From: CATOSP01 sp965216155
GTDB lineage: Bacteria; Chloroflexota; Dehalococcoidia; Lucifugimonadales; UBA3495
Assembly (NCBI GenBank): GCA_965216155.1
Contig: CBDCFD010000005.1
Coordinates: forward strand, 186,001-250,000
Direction of reading: 5' to 3'
DNA: 64,000 bases
A program made the translations under genes and the position numbers. Shown here piece by piece: positions 51,895-61,486 of this stretch. The stretch's first letter is position 1. Every line of letters begins with the position of its first letter. The notes under the pieces are model-generated. The model had not been told where the DNA came from. It searched no databases and saw only the letters and a program-made list of their open reading frames with translations.

Positions 51895-52749
51895 CTGCTG
51901 CTGAGCGATGAGGCAGAGGAAGGCGGGTGCATGAAGGACGAGGAGATTGCCCGGGTGCTCCAGGTTGGCAGCGCCACGGTGGAAAGGGTGCGGCGCCGTT
52001 GCGTGGAGGAAGGGATTGAGGCGGCCTTGGACCGTAAGGAGCAACTGCGCCGCCGGCCGAAGAAACTGGACGGCGCCGCCGAGGCCCGGTTGATTGCCAT
52101 AGCCTGCGGGGAACCGCCGGAAGGCCGGGCGCGTTGGACGCTGAAGTTGCTGGCAGACCGGTTGGTGGAATGCGAGATAGTTGACGCCATCCACCCGGAG
52201 ACGGTGCGCAAGACGCTGAAAAAAACGAACTCAAGCCCTGGCTGAAAGAGTGCTGGTGCATCCCGCCGGAAGCCAGCGCCGGGTTTGTGTGCGCCATGGA
52301 AGACGTGCTGGAGGTCTGCCAACGGCCTTATGGGGACAATGAGGTGTTGGTGCGCCTGGATGAAACGAGCAAGCAACAGAGCCTGCCCTCGGCCACGACC
52401 GGGGGTGAAGGAGACGCGCCTGCCGCGGCCAATGCGGCCCGGAGCGGCGGCCGGGTACGATTACAATACGAGCGCAATGGGGTCAGCAACCTTTTCATGC
52501 TGTTCGCGCCGTTGGAAGGATGGCGGCGGGTCGCGGTGACGGACCGGCGGACGAAAGTTGATTGGGCCTGCCGGATCAAGCAGTTGGCAGATGAGGACTA
52601 CCCGGACAAAGAGCGCATTGTGCTGGTGATGGACAACTTGAACACCCACCGTGCGGCCTCCTTGTACGAAGCCTTTGAGCCCGCCAGCGCGGCGCATCGC
52701 CGGGCGGCTGGAGATTCACTACACGCCCAAGCACGGGAGTTGGCTGAAC

Positions 52750-52773
52750 CCCGTATCAAGTACGGGGCAGGCT
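52750..52773 (+). repeat. 24-bp palindromic micro-element, copy D
   Basis: CCCGTATCA-AGTACGGGG-CAGGCT, inserted exactly in frame between HGSWLN and MAEIE of the IS630 transposase. It encodes PVSSTGQA. It differs from copy B in the IS701 gene at a single base. Confidence 0.9.
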
Positions 52774-52997
52774 ATGGCGGAGATTGAAATTGGCGTGATG
52801 GCCCGGCAATGCCTGGACCGGCGGATTCCGGATCAAGAGGTTCTGCGGCGGGAGGTGGAGACGTGGCAAGGTCAGCGCAACCGGGACACGGTGCGGGTGA
52901 ACTGGCGCTTCACCACCCAGGACGCGCGTATCAAACTGAAGTCTCTTTACCCATCAATACAGAATCACTGAACTACTAGGCTGTGTTGGCATTTGCC

Positions 52998-53093
52998 GTC
53001 TTTCCTGCGAAAGCGGGAATCCAGGATCGTCTGAGTAAAGAGAACATAGCTGAGTGATAGCGCCTCTGGATTCCCGCCTTCGCGGGAAAGACG
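52998..53093. repeat. Paired palindromic repeat (GCGGGAATCCAG type)
   Basis: CGTCTTTCCTGCGAAAGCGG... at 52998-53023 and its near-complement at 53066-53093 flank ~42 bases. Each arm is itself palindromic (CCCGCGAAGGCGGG type). It lies just after the IS630 element. Confidence 0.75.
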
Positions 53094-53177
53094 ACATGGG
53101 GTTGGTGAATCGCCTATATCTTAAATATCAACATAACCTGGCCTGCCGAGTACGATATCAAGCTTGGAAGTAGAACT

Positions 53178-54548
53178 ATGAACCGGCTTTCAACAGGGAC
53201 GGCCGGATGGCCGTCCTTCCTCTTTTCCGTGATCATTCGGCCCCTGCTAACCATTATTCTGGGGATAGCCGTGTTCGTTGGGGTTGGTCTGTTGATGGCG
53301 GAGCGCGTCTTATCCACCAAACTGCTGAACGCCGAGTTTTATACCGGCATCATCACCGAGCATGACACGTACAACCGCATTTATGACGAAATCCTGGTGG
53401 ACGAGGAGGTCCGCGGCATCTCCGAGGAGCATCTGCCGATCGAGGTGGTCAGTCACGAGGACTTGGTGATGATTATTCAAGGTATCGCGCCGCCCGAGTA
53501 CCTGCGCGAACAGGTGGAAGGGGGCATAAATGACACGGTTGATTACTTTAACGAGGATGCTGAGCGGCTGCAAATATACTTGGAGTTGGGACCCGCGCTG
53601 GAAAGAGTCAAACCGGTGTTTCTGGCTTACATCCAACAGCGCATCGACGAGATACCGGAAGACCAACCGGGGGAGCCCGAGTGTACTCCAAATCGCGTGA
53701 AGCAACTGGCGGACCGCTTTATGGACATTTACCGCGAGATCGCGGCGGGCAAGGAGCCCGACTCTATTCCATCCATCGTGGCCTTGTCACAGCCATGCCG
53801 GGTCTTTATTTTCGAAGCCGTGTATGGGGCGTCTGAAATTGTGACATTGTTGACAGGCGAAGCCCTTGTCGAGGGCGCCAGCCTTGGCCCTCGGGCCGTA
53901 AAAGGGCTGCAGGAGCGGAGGGAAGAAATCCGTAGTGAGGTTGTCGCCGGCGATACCGGGGGAGCCTTGAAAGCGGCGGTCCCACCACTGGTATCGCCGA
54001 TTCTGGATGACGGGATCGAGCGGCTTCGGGCCGAGTTGGATGACAGCGATAGGATAGATCTCATAGACTTCCTTGCCGAGTCGGGCGGGGAGTCCACCGC
54101 CGATGAATTCAGGGCCGACATGGACGAGTCCCGGCAGCGTCTTCTTCAGGGGATGAGCCGGGCCCGGACTTGGACGATGCTCTTCCTGATTGGTGGCCCC
54201 ATATTGATGGTCCTGATTTACCTGCCCAGATTGAGCGCCGGGCTGAGGTGGCTGGGTGTGACGCTAGCCGCCGCCGGCGGAGTGAGCATTGGGGGGTGTT
54301 TCGTCACCGCAAAGATTCTGGAATCCGTACTACCGGGCCGTTTGGAAATCCCGCTGGAAGACGTGGGGGGGGGGGTTCCCCCATCCCTGGCCGCGCTGAC
54401 CAGCGACTTTGTGGCCTCCGCAGCGCGGCAACTGGCTCAAGGGGCCGCCGAGGTCGCGGTGATCGTGCTGATAGCTGGGGCAGCGGCGCTTGCCGCGTCG
54501 TTCATTCCCCTCCTGTATCGCCGTTTGATGTCCGGAGACCGGAGATGA
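53178..54548 (+). CDS. Conserved-type membrane protein with three membrane segments and a large extracytoplasmic region
   Basis: 456 residues. One membrane segment at ~17-40 (IIRPLLTIILGIAVFVGVGLL), a large soluble region (~45-330) and two or three more at the end (TMLFLIGGPILMVLIYLP, GVTLAAAGGVSIGGCFV, VAVIVLIAGAAALAASFI). The soluble part is acidic and helical without a motif I know. Eleven consecutive G lie at 54,365-54,375 within the frame (DVGGGV). Confidence 0.75.
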   Translation: MNRLSTGTAGWPSFLFSVIIRPLLTIILGIAVFVGVGLLMAERVLSTKLLNAEFYTGIITEHDTYNRIYDEILVDEEVRGISEEHLPIEVVSHEDLVMIIQGIAPPEYLREQVEGGINDTVDYFNEDAERLQIYLELGPALERVKPVFLAYIQQRIDEIPEDQPGEPECTPNRVKQLADRFMDIYREIAAGKEPDSIPSIVALSQPCRVFIFEAVYGASEIVTLLTGEALVEGASLGPRAVKGLQERREEIRSEVVAGDTGGALKAAVPPLVSPILDDGIERLRAELDDSDRIDLIDFLAESGGESTADEFRADMDESRQRLLQGMSRARTWTMLFLIGGPILMVLIYLPRLSAGLRWLGVTLAAAGGVSIGGCFVTAKILESVLPGRLEIPLEDVGGGVPPSLAALTSDFVASAARQLAQGAAEVAVIVLIAGAAALAASFIPLLYRRLMSGDRR

Positions 54549-54575
54549 AAAGTTGGAGCCTCGAAAACTTTGCCC

Positions 54576-55526
54576 CTAGAACAATGCGATGGGGTTGACC
54601 GGGGAGCCGGTGACGTTTTTGAGCTTGAGCGGCCCGAGGGTTAACATAAACTCGTAGCGTCCCCGCTCCCGGCACGCCTCGCTCAGCTCCTCCAGGTTCG
54701 CGTTGTCTATCAACCAGAGGCCCAGTGTCACCAGGCACATGGTATGGAGCGGGGAAACCACGGTGGCGTAGTGGCCTGGCCGGACGTCGTTGGAAGTGTC
54801 GGTGCCCAGCATCGCTACCCCCCGCTCCTTGAACCAGGGGGTGCAAGCCACCTGGCAGGCGGTCATCGGCTCGGAGCCGGGAACGGGTCCGGTGTCCAGC
54901 CGCTTCCGGTAGTTGCCGGTCCGGACCAGCAGGATGTCGCCCTCCTCAACGCGGACGCCCTGGGCCTGCTCGGCTGCCTCCAGGTCCTCGGGCAGCACAG
55001 GGTCGGTGGGGTCCATCCAATCGATTCCGCGCAACGCCGGGATGTCCAACAGCACGCCCCGGGTGACGATCCCGTTGGCCGCGGCCGGCTCGATGGAGTG
55101 GGTCTGCGCTCCTTCCCTGGAGGTGATCTTGTTGGCCGGCTGGCCGTTGTACAGCTTCCCGTTCCAGGAATAGTGGGAAAGGGCGTCTATATGAGTGATG
55201 GTCTGTCCGTGGAACACCATGCCGATGAATTCGGCAGCCCCCCGGCGGGTCATTTTCCGCTCGGGAGGATCGGTGTCCCGGCCCTCGCCGCTGTCCACCA
55301 TGAAGCGTTGCACCTGGTAGGTTACGTCGGGCGTCATCTCCGACACGATAGGGCGGGAGCAGCTAACGGGTACCCCGTCTAGTACCAGCGCCGCGGCCTG
55401 TTTGCGTTTCGCAGGGGTGATCAGATTTAAGCAACCCAATTGATCATCTGTCCCCCAGCGGCCCCAATTGCTGAGGGAGGTCATCCACTCCAGTACCTGG
55501 GATTCAGACGGAATCGCGCGCGCCAT
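54576..55526 (-). CDS. Cyclase-family (kynurenine-formamidase-like) metal hydrolase
   Basis: 316 residues. The metal motif HGQTITHIDALSH (~residues 105-117) fits HxGTHxDxPxH-type cyclase proteins with variation at the second position. GTDTSNDVRPG and SPLHTMCLVTLGLWLIDN are further conserved parts. The family hydrolyses N-formylkynurenine or lactone/amide substrates. Convergent with the membrane protein gene. Confidence 0.87.
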   Translation of the reverse strand: MARAIPSESQVLEWMTSLSNWGRWGTDDQLGCLNLITPAKRKQAAALVLDGVPVSCSRPIVSEMTPDVTYQVQRFMVDSGEGRDTDPPERKMTRRGAAEFIGMVFHGQTITHIDALSHYSWNGKLYNGQPANKITSREGAQTHSIEPAAANGIVTRGVLLDIPALRGIDWMDPTDPVLPEDLEAAEQAQGVRVEEGDILLVRTGNYRKRLDTGPVPGSEPMTACQVACTPWFKERGVAMLGTDTSNDVRPGHYATVVSPLHTMCLVTLGLWLIDNANLEELSEACRERGRYEFMLTLGPLKLKNVTGSPVNPIALF

Positions 55527-55873
55527 CTTATGGTCCTCCCGTATGTAATAATCGCGTTAAGTCCCGGGCATGTCGCGCCCGGAGGTTCCAACTCATTCTA
55601 CAACGGCGGCGCGGGACGTACACTCGTTTACTGTGACGCTCGGCCAGAGTGGACCTGGACGAACGGAAGAGCCGGGCTAGTGGCTCCTTGCGACGTAATT
55701 CGCCATCCGGCCGTCACGGAGAGTGGTTGATACAGCATCTCCTTGCCCCTATAATGGGCCAGGACGCCGTACCGACGGCATTTTTGGTCCGAAGGCGGCA
55801 GGAGTTTCAATTATATCCCGGACTCAGAGCCGCGAAGACCCTGCCCGCCGGCAATATCTATAAGGAGGGACTG

Positions 55874-57073
55874 ATGGTTGAGCAGCTAGCCCGGCCCAAG
55901 GATAAAGTAGAGGTCTACTACTTTACCGAACAGCCCTATGGCCACGTCACCGACCAGGACCTGGAGAAGTACGAATCTGGCCGCCTGGGTTTTCCCAACA
56001 CCCACTTCGACCCTGCCAAGGCGAGCATTCTCTACAATCAATACCATGAGCAGTACGCGCTGGCCGACGAGGTGGGATTCGACGGTATCATGTCCAACGA
56101 GCACCACGCCTCGTATTGGTGCATGAAGCCGTCTGTCAACCTGGACGCCGCGGTAATCTCCAAAGTGACCAAGCGGGCCAAGATCGCGATCCTGGGCAAC
56201 GTCATAGCCGTCAATGACCCCATCCGGATGGCGGAAGAGATTGCCATGCTGGACTGCTACTCCGGCGGAAGGATCATCTCCGGATTTGTGCGCGGAACGG
56301 CGGTTGAAACCCTGCAGGGCGGCATCGCTCCCCCGGAGAACCGAGAACGGTTCGAGGAGGCACACGATCTTATCATCAAGTGCTGGACCGAACCTGGCCC
56401 CTTCCGGTACGAAGGCAAATATTACCAGTACCGGGTGGTCAACCCGTGGGTAAGGCCGATGCAGAACCCGCACCCGGACATCTGGTTCCCCGGCACCGGC
56501 AGCCCGGAGAGCGTGGTCTGGGCCGCCAGGCACGGCCACCCCTACATGAACCTCGGCGCCCTGGTTGACACTACCGAATGGCTGAAGCAGGTCTACATCG
56601 ATACCGCCCACGACGTGGGGTACCAGCCCGGGCCGGAGCACTTCGGTTACCTGCTCCGTTGCCTGGTGGCGGACACCGACGAGAAGGCCATCGAAGTCGG
56701 CGAGAAGTTCATGTGGACCATCGGCCACCGCCAGCGCGGTCCCATGGAACACAACGACCCGCCCGGCTACCAGTCCCGCGAGGCGGTCAACGTGAAGGCC
56801 CAACGCCCCACGGGCAACGTCGCCGGCGGCGGCGGTCTGGGGATTGGCTTCAGCTACCAGCAGCTACAGGACGTGAACAACATAATCGTGGGCAGTCCGG
56901 AAACCGTGACCAGAAAGCTGGCTGAGGTCATCGGACGCCTCAGCCCCGGCTACCTCCATATCTACGGGAACGAGGGCGACATGGCCCACGCCGACGTGAT
57001 GCGCTCCATCCAACTGATGGGCGAGGAAGTCATACCCGCGCTGCACGAGATTCAGCTACAGCCCTACGAGTAG
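55874..57073 (+). CDS. LL M-class (luciferase-like) flavin-dependent oxidoreductase
   Basis: 399 residues from ATG at 55874 behind TAAGGAGG. YYFTEQPYGHV starts the barrel. GFDGIMSNEHHASYW, KIAILGNVIAVNDPIRMAEE, GGRIISGFVRGTAVE and GSPETVTRKLAEV match bacterial luciferase-like monooxygenases using FMNH2 or F420. These enzymes are abundant in SAR202-type genomes, where they are thought to attack recalcitrant organics. Confidence 0.93.
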   Translation: MVEQLARPKDKVEVYYFTEQPYGHVTDQDLEKYESGRLGFPNTHFDPAKASILYNQYHEQYALADEVGFDGIMSNEHHASYWCMKPSVNLDAAVISKVTKRAKIAILGNVIAVNDPIRMAEEIAMLDCYSGGRIISGFVRGTAVETLQGGIAPPENRERFEEAHDLIIKCWTEPGPFRYEGKYYQYRVVNPWVRPMQNPHPDIWFPGTGSPESVVWAARHGHPYMNLGALVDTTEWLKQVYIDTAHDVGYQPGPEHFGYLLRCLVADTDEKAIEVGEKFMWTIGHRQRGPMEHNDPPGYQSREAVNVKAQRPTGNVAGGGGLGIGFSYQQLQDVNNIIVGSPETVTRKLAEVIGRLSPGYLHIYGNEGDMAHADVMRSIQLMGEEVIPALHEIQLQPYE

Positions 57074-57104
57074 CCAGTTTTTATTGGCCAGTGGTTGGGA
57101 CAGG

Positions 57105-57132
57105 AAGGCCCCGCTTCCCGGAGCGGGGCCTT
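57105..57132 (+). terminator. Rho-independent terminator after the LLM gene
   Basis: AAGGCCCCGCT (57105-57115) pairs with AGCGGGGCCTT (57122-57132) around a 6-base loop, followed by TGCTTTGTTG. It lies 32 bases after the stop codon. Confidence 0.85.
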
Positions 57133-57224
57133 TGCTTTGTTGTTGCGGGAAGGGGCCGGGAATCCGGGGCGGGAACGGCCCTCACCCTAGCCCTCTCCCA
57201 GAATGAGAGGGGACTTTCCACTCT

Positions 57225-58271
57225 CTACGGCTTGAACAAGGCCAGGCACTTCTGAGAGTTGAACACGTAGGTCTCGATGAAGTCCAGGATCTCCGGCTTG
57301 CGGTCCAACTCGTCCATGGCCCCCGCCAGGCACATCCAGTTGAGCATTTCCTGTTGTCCGGCGTCTTCGATTTGAGCCGTGGAGATCCTCCGCCAGGCGT
57401 CGTAATCGCCGTCCTTCAGCTCTTCGAACCGGGCGCGGTCGGACTCGATATCGGGATAGAGCAGGTTGTTTTTCTTGACCAGGAAGGCATGCGACCAACT
57501 CGAAGATGCGATGAGTGCGACCCTATACGGTGAATCTTGCAGCGCCCGGACAGTGGCGGCGCCGACTTCCATGCACCGCTTCGGGGATGGTCCGGGAGGG
57601 TCGTCCTCCTTCCCATATTCCACCGCGCCGCCGCGGTTGCGAATCACCTTGCTTCCGTAGCAGTTGACCAGGAACGGGACCACCGGGTAATCGAATCCCT
57701 TCCGGTCATAGTCCAGGTAAAGCAGCGTATTGATGATGGCGTGACCCAAGCCACCTTGTTCATGCAAGGGCTTGTAGGCGTAGGCCATGTCAATGCCCTG
57801 GTCGATCAGACTCGACACCAGGGCTTTGGCTCCGGGATGGCCCTTGTACTGGAACACGGTATCCGCCGGCTCATCCCAGACGTTAGCCTTGGCGCTGCCG
57901 TCATGGTTCTTCATTGGACGGCATTCGATGTCGTCATAGGCCAGGACACAGAACGGAGGGATGATATCTTCTTTGAAGTTCTCGTACTGATCGTCGCCCC
58001 AGATTACCACGAAGTCCGGGTTGAAGGCGTCCAACTCGGCCCGCTGCCTGCGGAACCCGGCGACCAGCCGCTCGCGGTGGATGCGGGATGAAGACACTCC
58101 CTCGTCCTCGCCGTATTCGACGCGCATCGCCTCTGGCCAGTTGGCCGGGTTCTTGAGCTCGGCGGGCAGGCTATCGCTCTTCAACGTACGTGTGAGCGGA
58201 AATGCCCTGTTCTCATCAGGAGCAATCAGGCCAGGGTAGTGGGTGAGTCCGATGCCGAGAATTTCTCCCAT
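57225..58271 (-). CDS. LigB-type (class III) extradiol dioxygenase-like protein
   Basis: 348 residues from ATG at 58271 behind GGAGG. GLTHYPGLIAPD at the N-terminus contains a probable metal His, and DFVVIWGDDQYENF, PLHEQGGLGHAIIN and IASSSWSHAFL contain further motifs of the class III family. Members cleave aromatic rings or related protocatechuate-type substrates with Fe(II). The usual ligands are partly altered, so the reaction is uncertain. Confidence 0.85.
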   Translation of the reverse strand: MGEILGIGLTHYPGLIAPDENRAFPLTRTLKSDSLPAELKNPANWPEAMRVEYGEDEGVSSSRIHRERLVAGFRRQRAELDAFNPDFVVIWGDDQYENFKEDIIPPFCVLAYDDIECRPMKNHDGSAKANVWDEPADTVFQYKGHPGAKALVSSLIDQGIDMAYAYKPLHEQGGLGHAIINTLLYLDYDRKGFDYPVVPFLVNCYGSKVIRNRGGAVEYGKEDDPPGPSPKRCMEVGAATVRALQDSPYRVALIASSSWSHAFLVKKNNLLYPDIESDRARFEELKDGDYDAWRRISTAQIEDAGQQEMLNWMCLAGAMDELDRKPEILDFIETYVFNSQKCLALFKP

Positions 58272-58506
58272 CTTTCGCCTCCATCGCGGCTCGTGCCATG
58301 CTTCGCGCGCTTCCCCTCTACAGTGGAGCGTCGCCCTATGGTACCGGCACGGCCATTGGTATTCGGTGGTTCTTCTTGTACCAAAGGGCCAATCCAGTGT
58401 CAAGTAAAAGGACGTACCGGCATACTAGCCGCTGGATTTGGCACATTTTCGGGCCATCATTTACGAGAAATGGTCCCTCGGATCTTCGATGTCGTGAAGG
58501 CTGGGG

Positions 58507-58935
58507 CTAACCCGAGCGGATCTGTCCATAGACCCTCTGGGGCGTCACCAGCACGATTACGGCGTCCTGCCTCACCATCGCCTCGTCGTATTCCTCCCAG
58601 TCGGGATGCTCATGGTCACCGCAGGCGCGGAATACTTCTCGTAACTCCACCCGCATCTCTTCCCTATCGGTATTGTGGTAGTCCTTCACCTCGGCCTCGC
58701 CTTCGACGACAGCGAAGTTGCGCCAGTCTTCGCCCACGGCCATGACCGTGCAACGGTTGTCTCGTTTCAGGTTCCTGGCCTTGGCTGAAGTGCCCCTCAC
58801 GATCACGAAAGCGGCTTTACCCTGGTACGCGCCGCAGACCACGATGCTGCTGTGAGCGGCCCCATTGCGCTGGAATGTAGTGATGACTCCCCTGTGGTTG
58901 TCCCGAACAAATCGTTCATAGTCCTGGAATTCCAT
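58507..58935 (-). CDS. Pyridoxamine 5'-phosphate oxidase-like (split-barrel) flavin/F420 protein
   Basis: 142 residues from ATG at 58935 behind GAGGTG. HRGVITTFQRNGAAHSSIVVC, KARNLKRDNRCTVMAVG and VVEGEAEV are the split-barrel signatures of F420- or FMN-dependent PPOX proteins. It may partner with the LLM-type enzyme as a cofactor reductase; that is an inference. Confidence 0.87.
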   Translation of the reverse strand: MEFQDYERFVRDNHRGVITTFQRNGAAHSSIVVCGAYQGKAAFVIVRGTSAKARNLKRDNRCTVMAVGEDWRNFAVVEGEAEVKDYHNTDREEMRVELREVFRACGDHEHPDWEEYDEAMVRQDAVIVLVTPQRVYGQIRSG

Positions 58936-59061
58936 TTGTTTCACCTCGAACGTCTAATTATGTGGTCAAGATCTTATCGTTGCAGATCGCGTCTCCCATG
59001 GCTGTACAATACACCTCGGCCAGAGCCCCTGGCCGAAATTATGCAAGCTAAGGAGAGGAAT

Positions 59062-59382
59062 ATGTACCTGATAAGGAGAGTATACAAGACCAAGCCTGGT
59101 GAGGCCCGGCGTGTGGCAAGCCTGGTCCACAAGCAGGTGCAAATCTACCACGACGCCGGTCACCGAGGCGAATTCCGGGTTGCGTTCAACGGTTACACGC
59201 TGCCGGGAGACCAGGACATAGTGGTCCTGGAGTGGACCGATAGCGCGATCCAGTCCCCAATGCGCGAGGGAAACGACATTCCCAGAGCAGCCCTCGAGGT
59301 CGGCGGCCAGGTGCGGGAGTTCATCGAGAGCCAGCGCATCGAGTTTCTGGAACTGCTAACTCCCGATAAGATGCAGGATTAG
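59062..59382 (+). CDS. Small ferredoxin-like alpha/beta barrel protein (NIPSNAP/ABM-like)
   Basis: 106 residues from ATG at 59062 behind AGGAGAGG; another ATG in frame is 21 bases upstream. YLIRRVYKTKPGEARRVASLV then QDIVVLEWTDSAIQSP have the beta-alpha-beta pattern of dimeric alpha/beta-barrel proteins. No catalytic residues are evident. Confidence 0.65.
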   Translation: MYLIRRVYKTKPGEARRVASLVHKQVQIYHDAGHRGEFRVAFNGYTLPGDQDIVVLEWTDSAIQSPMREGNDIPRAALEVGGQVREFIESQRIEFLELLTPDKMQD

Positions 59383-59392
59383 CCGCCGATAG

Positions 59393-59525
59393 GTAACTGT
59401 TCAGACTTAAGTGGAATCGGCAGGGCAATCGTATTTGAGGCCAATATCCCCTCCGGTACCAACTGTAAAAGTTTTGCGCAGCTTTTTCAAAAGCGGGTCC
59501 CCCGTCCTCAAGTCTGAACAGTTAC
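59393..59525. repeat. MITE-like element with 16-bp terminal inverted repeats
   Basis: GTAACTGTTCAGACTT at 59393-59408 is the exact reverse complement of 59510-59525. The 133-bp unit has no coding content. It lies 80 bases upstream of the main tRNA-tuf promoter. Confidence 0.8.
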
Positions 59526-59605
59526 GCCGATAACGTGGCCTTGGGCTTGACGGTCTTTCGACGGTATACTTTAAGGTAACACGGCTGGCATGGCGTATTC
59601 CGTGA

Positions 59606-59634
59606 TTGACTTCCCTTTTTCGAATCCCTATAAT
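59606..59634 (+). promoter_or_regulatory. Consensus sigma70 promoter for the tRNA-tuf operon
   Basis: TTGACT (59606-59611), a 17-base spacer and TATAAT (59629-59634). It is the best promoter in the window and lies ~80 bases before the first tRNA. Confidence 0.85.
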
Positions 59635-59718
59635 TTTAGCTTGCGCGAACTATCACGTAGAGATGGCCTCGGCAAGCGGGGTCATCTTGATTTATGTCCG
59701 GCAGCCAGGGTTAATGAT

Positions 59719-59790
59719 GCCCCGGTGGCGCAATGGTAGCGCAGTCGACTTGTAATCGACAGGTTAGGGGTTCGAATCCCCTCTGGGGCT
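59719..59790 (+). tRNA. tRNA-Thr (TGT)
   Basis: 72 bases. Acceptor GCCCCGG/CTGGGGC with one weak pair, anticodon arm GTCGA-CTTGTAA-TCGAC with anticodon TGT, T-arm AGGGG-TTCGAAT-CCCCT. CCA is not encoded. First of three tRNAs before tuf. Confidence 0.95.
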
Positions 59791-59862
59791 CTCCAGAGGG
59801 GTCCGAGAGAGGCTCCCGCCGAAGAGGGCTCAACATCTGGACTAGACAGCCGAGGATTACCT

Positions 59863-59950
59863 GGAGGGGTGGGTGAGTGGTTAAAGCCACCAGACTGTAA
59901 ATCTGGCGTCCGGAAGGGCTTCGCAGGTTCGAATCCTGCCCCCTCCACCA
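59863..59950 (+). tRNA. tRNA-Tyr (GTA)
   Basis: 88 bases, class II with a long variable arm (GTCCGGAAGGGCTTC region). Anticodon arm CCAGA-CTGTAAA-TCTGG gives GTA. CCA is encoded. Confidence 0.95.
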
Positions 59951-59990
59951 AACAGTGTAGGACCTAGCAAAGAAGGCCGACCGTCATTCA

Positions 59991-60065
59991 GCCCAGATAG
60001 CTCAGCGGTAGAGCACGTTCTTGGTAAGAACGGGGTCGGCGGTTCAATCCCGCCTCTGGGCTCCA
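59991..60065 (+). tRNA. tRNA-Thr (GGT)
   Basis: Acceptor GCCCAGA/TCTGGGC, anticodon arm CGTTC-TTGGTAA-GAACG with anticodon GGT, T-arm GGCGG-TTCAATC-CCGCC, encoded CCA. It lies 58 bases before the tuf start. Confidence 0.95.
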
Positions 60066-60123
60066 GCACTTCCAAGTGCTGGTTCAAACGGCTTCTAGTA
60101 CAAACAAAGGAGAAGAAACCCAA

Positions 60124-61308
<1,185 letters not shown>

Positions 61309-61311
61309 GAG

Positions 61312-61482
61312 ATGGCTAGAAAGACTGCTGACATCCGCCAGATCATTACCCTGCAGTGCGGTGATTGCAGGGAACGGAACTACACAAGCATGAAGAACCG
61401 CCGCAACGACCCTCAGAGGCTTGAATTGCGCAAGTACTGCCCCCGTTGCCGGGTGCACAAGGCGCACCGCGAAGTGAGGTAG
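61312..61482 (+). CDS. rpmG: 50S ribosomal protein L33
   Basis: 56 residues from ATG at 61312, three bases after the tuf stop. QCGDCRERNYTSMKNRRNDP and LRKYCPRCRVHKAHREVR show a zinc-binding (C+) L33 with two CxxC pairs. The tuf-rpmG-secE order is standard. Confidence 0.95.
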   Translation: MARKTADIRQIITLQCGDCRERNYTSMKNRRNDPQRLELRKYCPRCRVHKAHREVR

Positions 61483-61486
61483 CTCG

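Larger units (their letters stand above)
51764..52971 (+). pseudogene. IS630 transposase, three frame breaks and two 24-bp insertions
   Basis: ATG at 51764 gives AKKYRIKLTWEERQELKALV. Copy C (51,871-51,894) breaks the frame, which resumes LLLSDEAEEGG through the helix-turn-helix region. At a run of seven A (52,219-52,225) the frame shifts by -1 to give NELKPWLKECW and VLVRLDETSKQQ (first Asp). VLVMDNLNTHRAASLYEAFEP carries the second Asp; a third break occurs near 52,690. HYTPKHGSWLN is then followed by PVSSTGQA (copy D) and MAEIEIGV with the last acidic residue. Confidence 0.87.
51671..52978 (+). mobile_element. IS630-type insertion sequence
   Basis: The ends are TAGTAGTCCAACG (left) and, inverted, TAGTAGTTCAGTG (right), with TA at both outer edges as expected for IS630/Tc1-mariner target duplication. 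It lies directly against htpX. Its single transposase gene is multiply frameshifted and carries two 24-bp palindromic insertions. Confidence 0.8.
59383..59718. other. Region with a MITE-like element and the tRNA-tuf promoter
   Basis: No gene. It holds the inverted-repeat element at 59,393-59,525 and the promoter at 59,606-59,634. A weaker promoter-like pair (TTGGGC, 18 bases, TATACT) lies upstream at ~59,541-59,570. Confidence 0.6.

Noticed and set aside
52750..52773. PVSSTGQA as a genuine transposase motif
   Set aside because: It interrupts the conserved HGSWLN-MAEIE junction and matches the inserted 24-mer in an unrelated gene.
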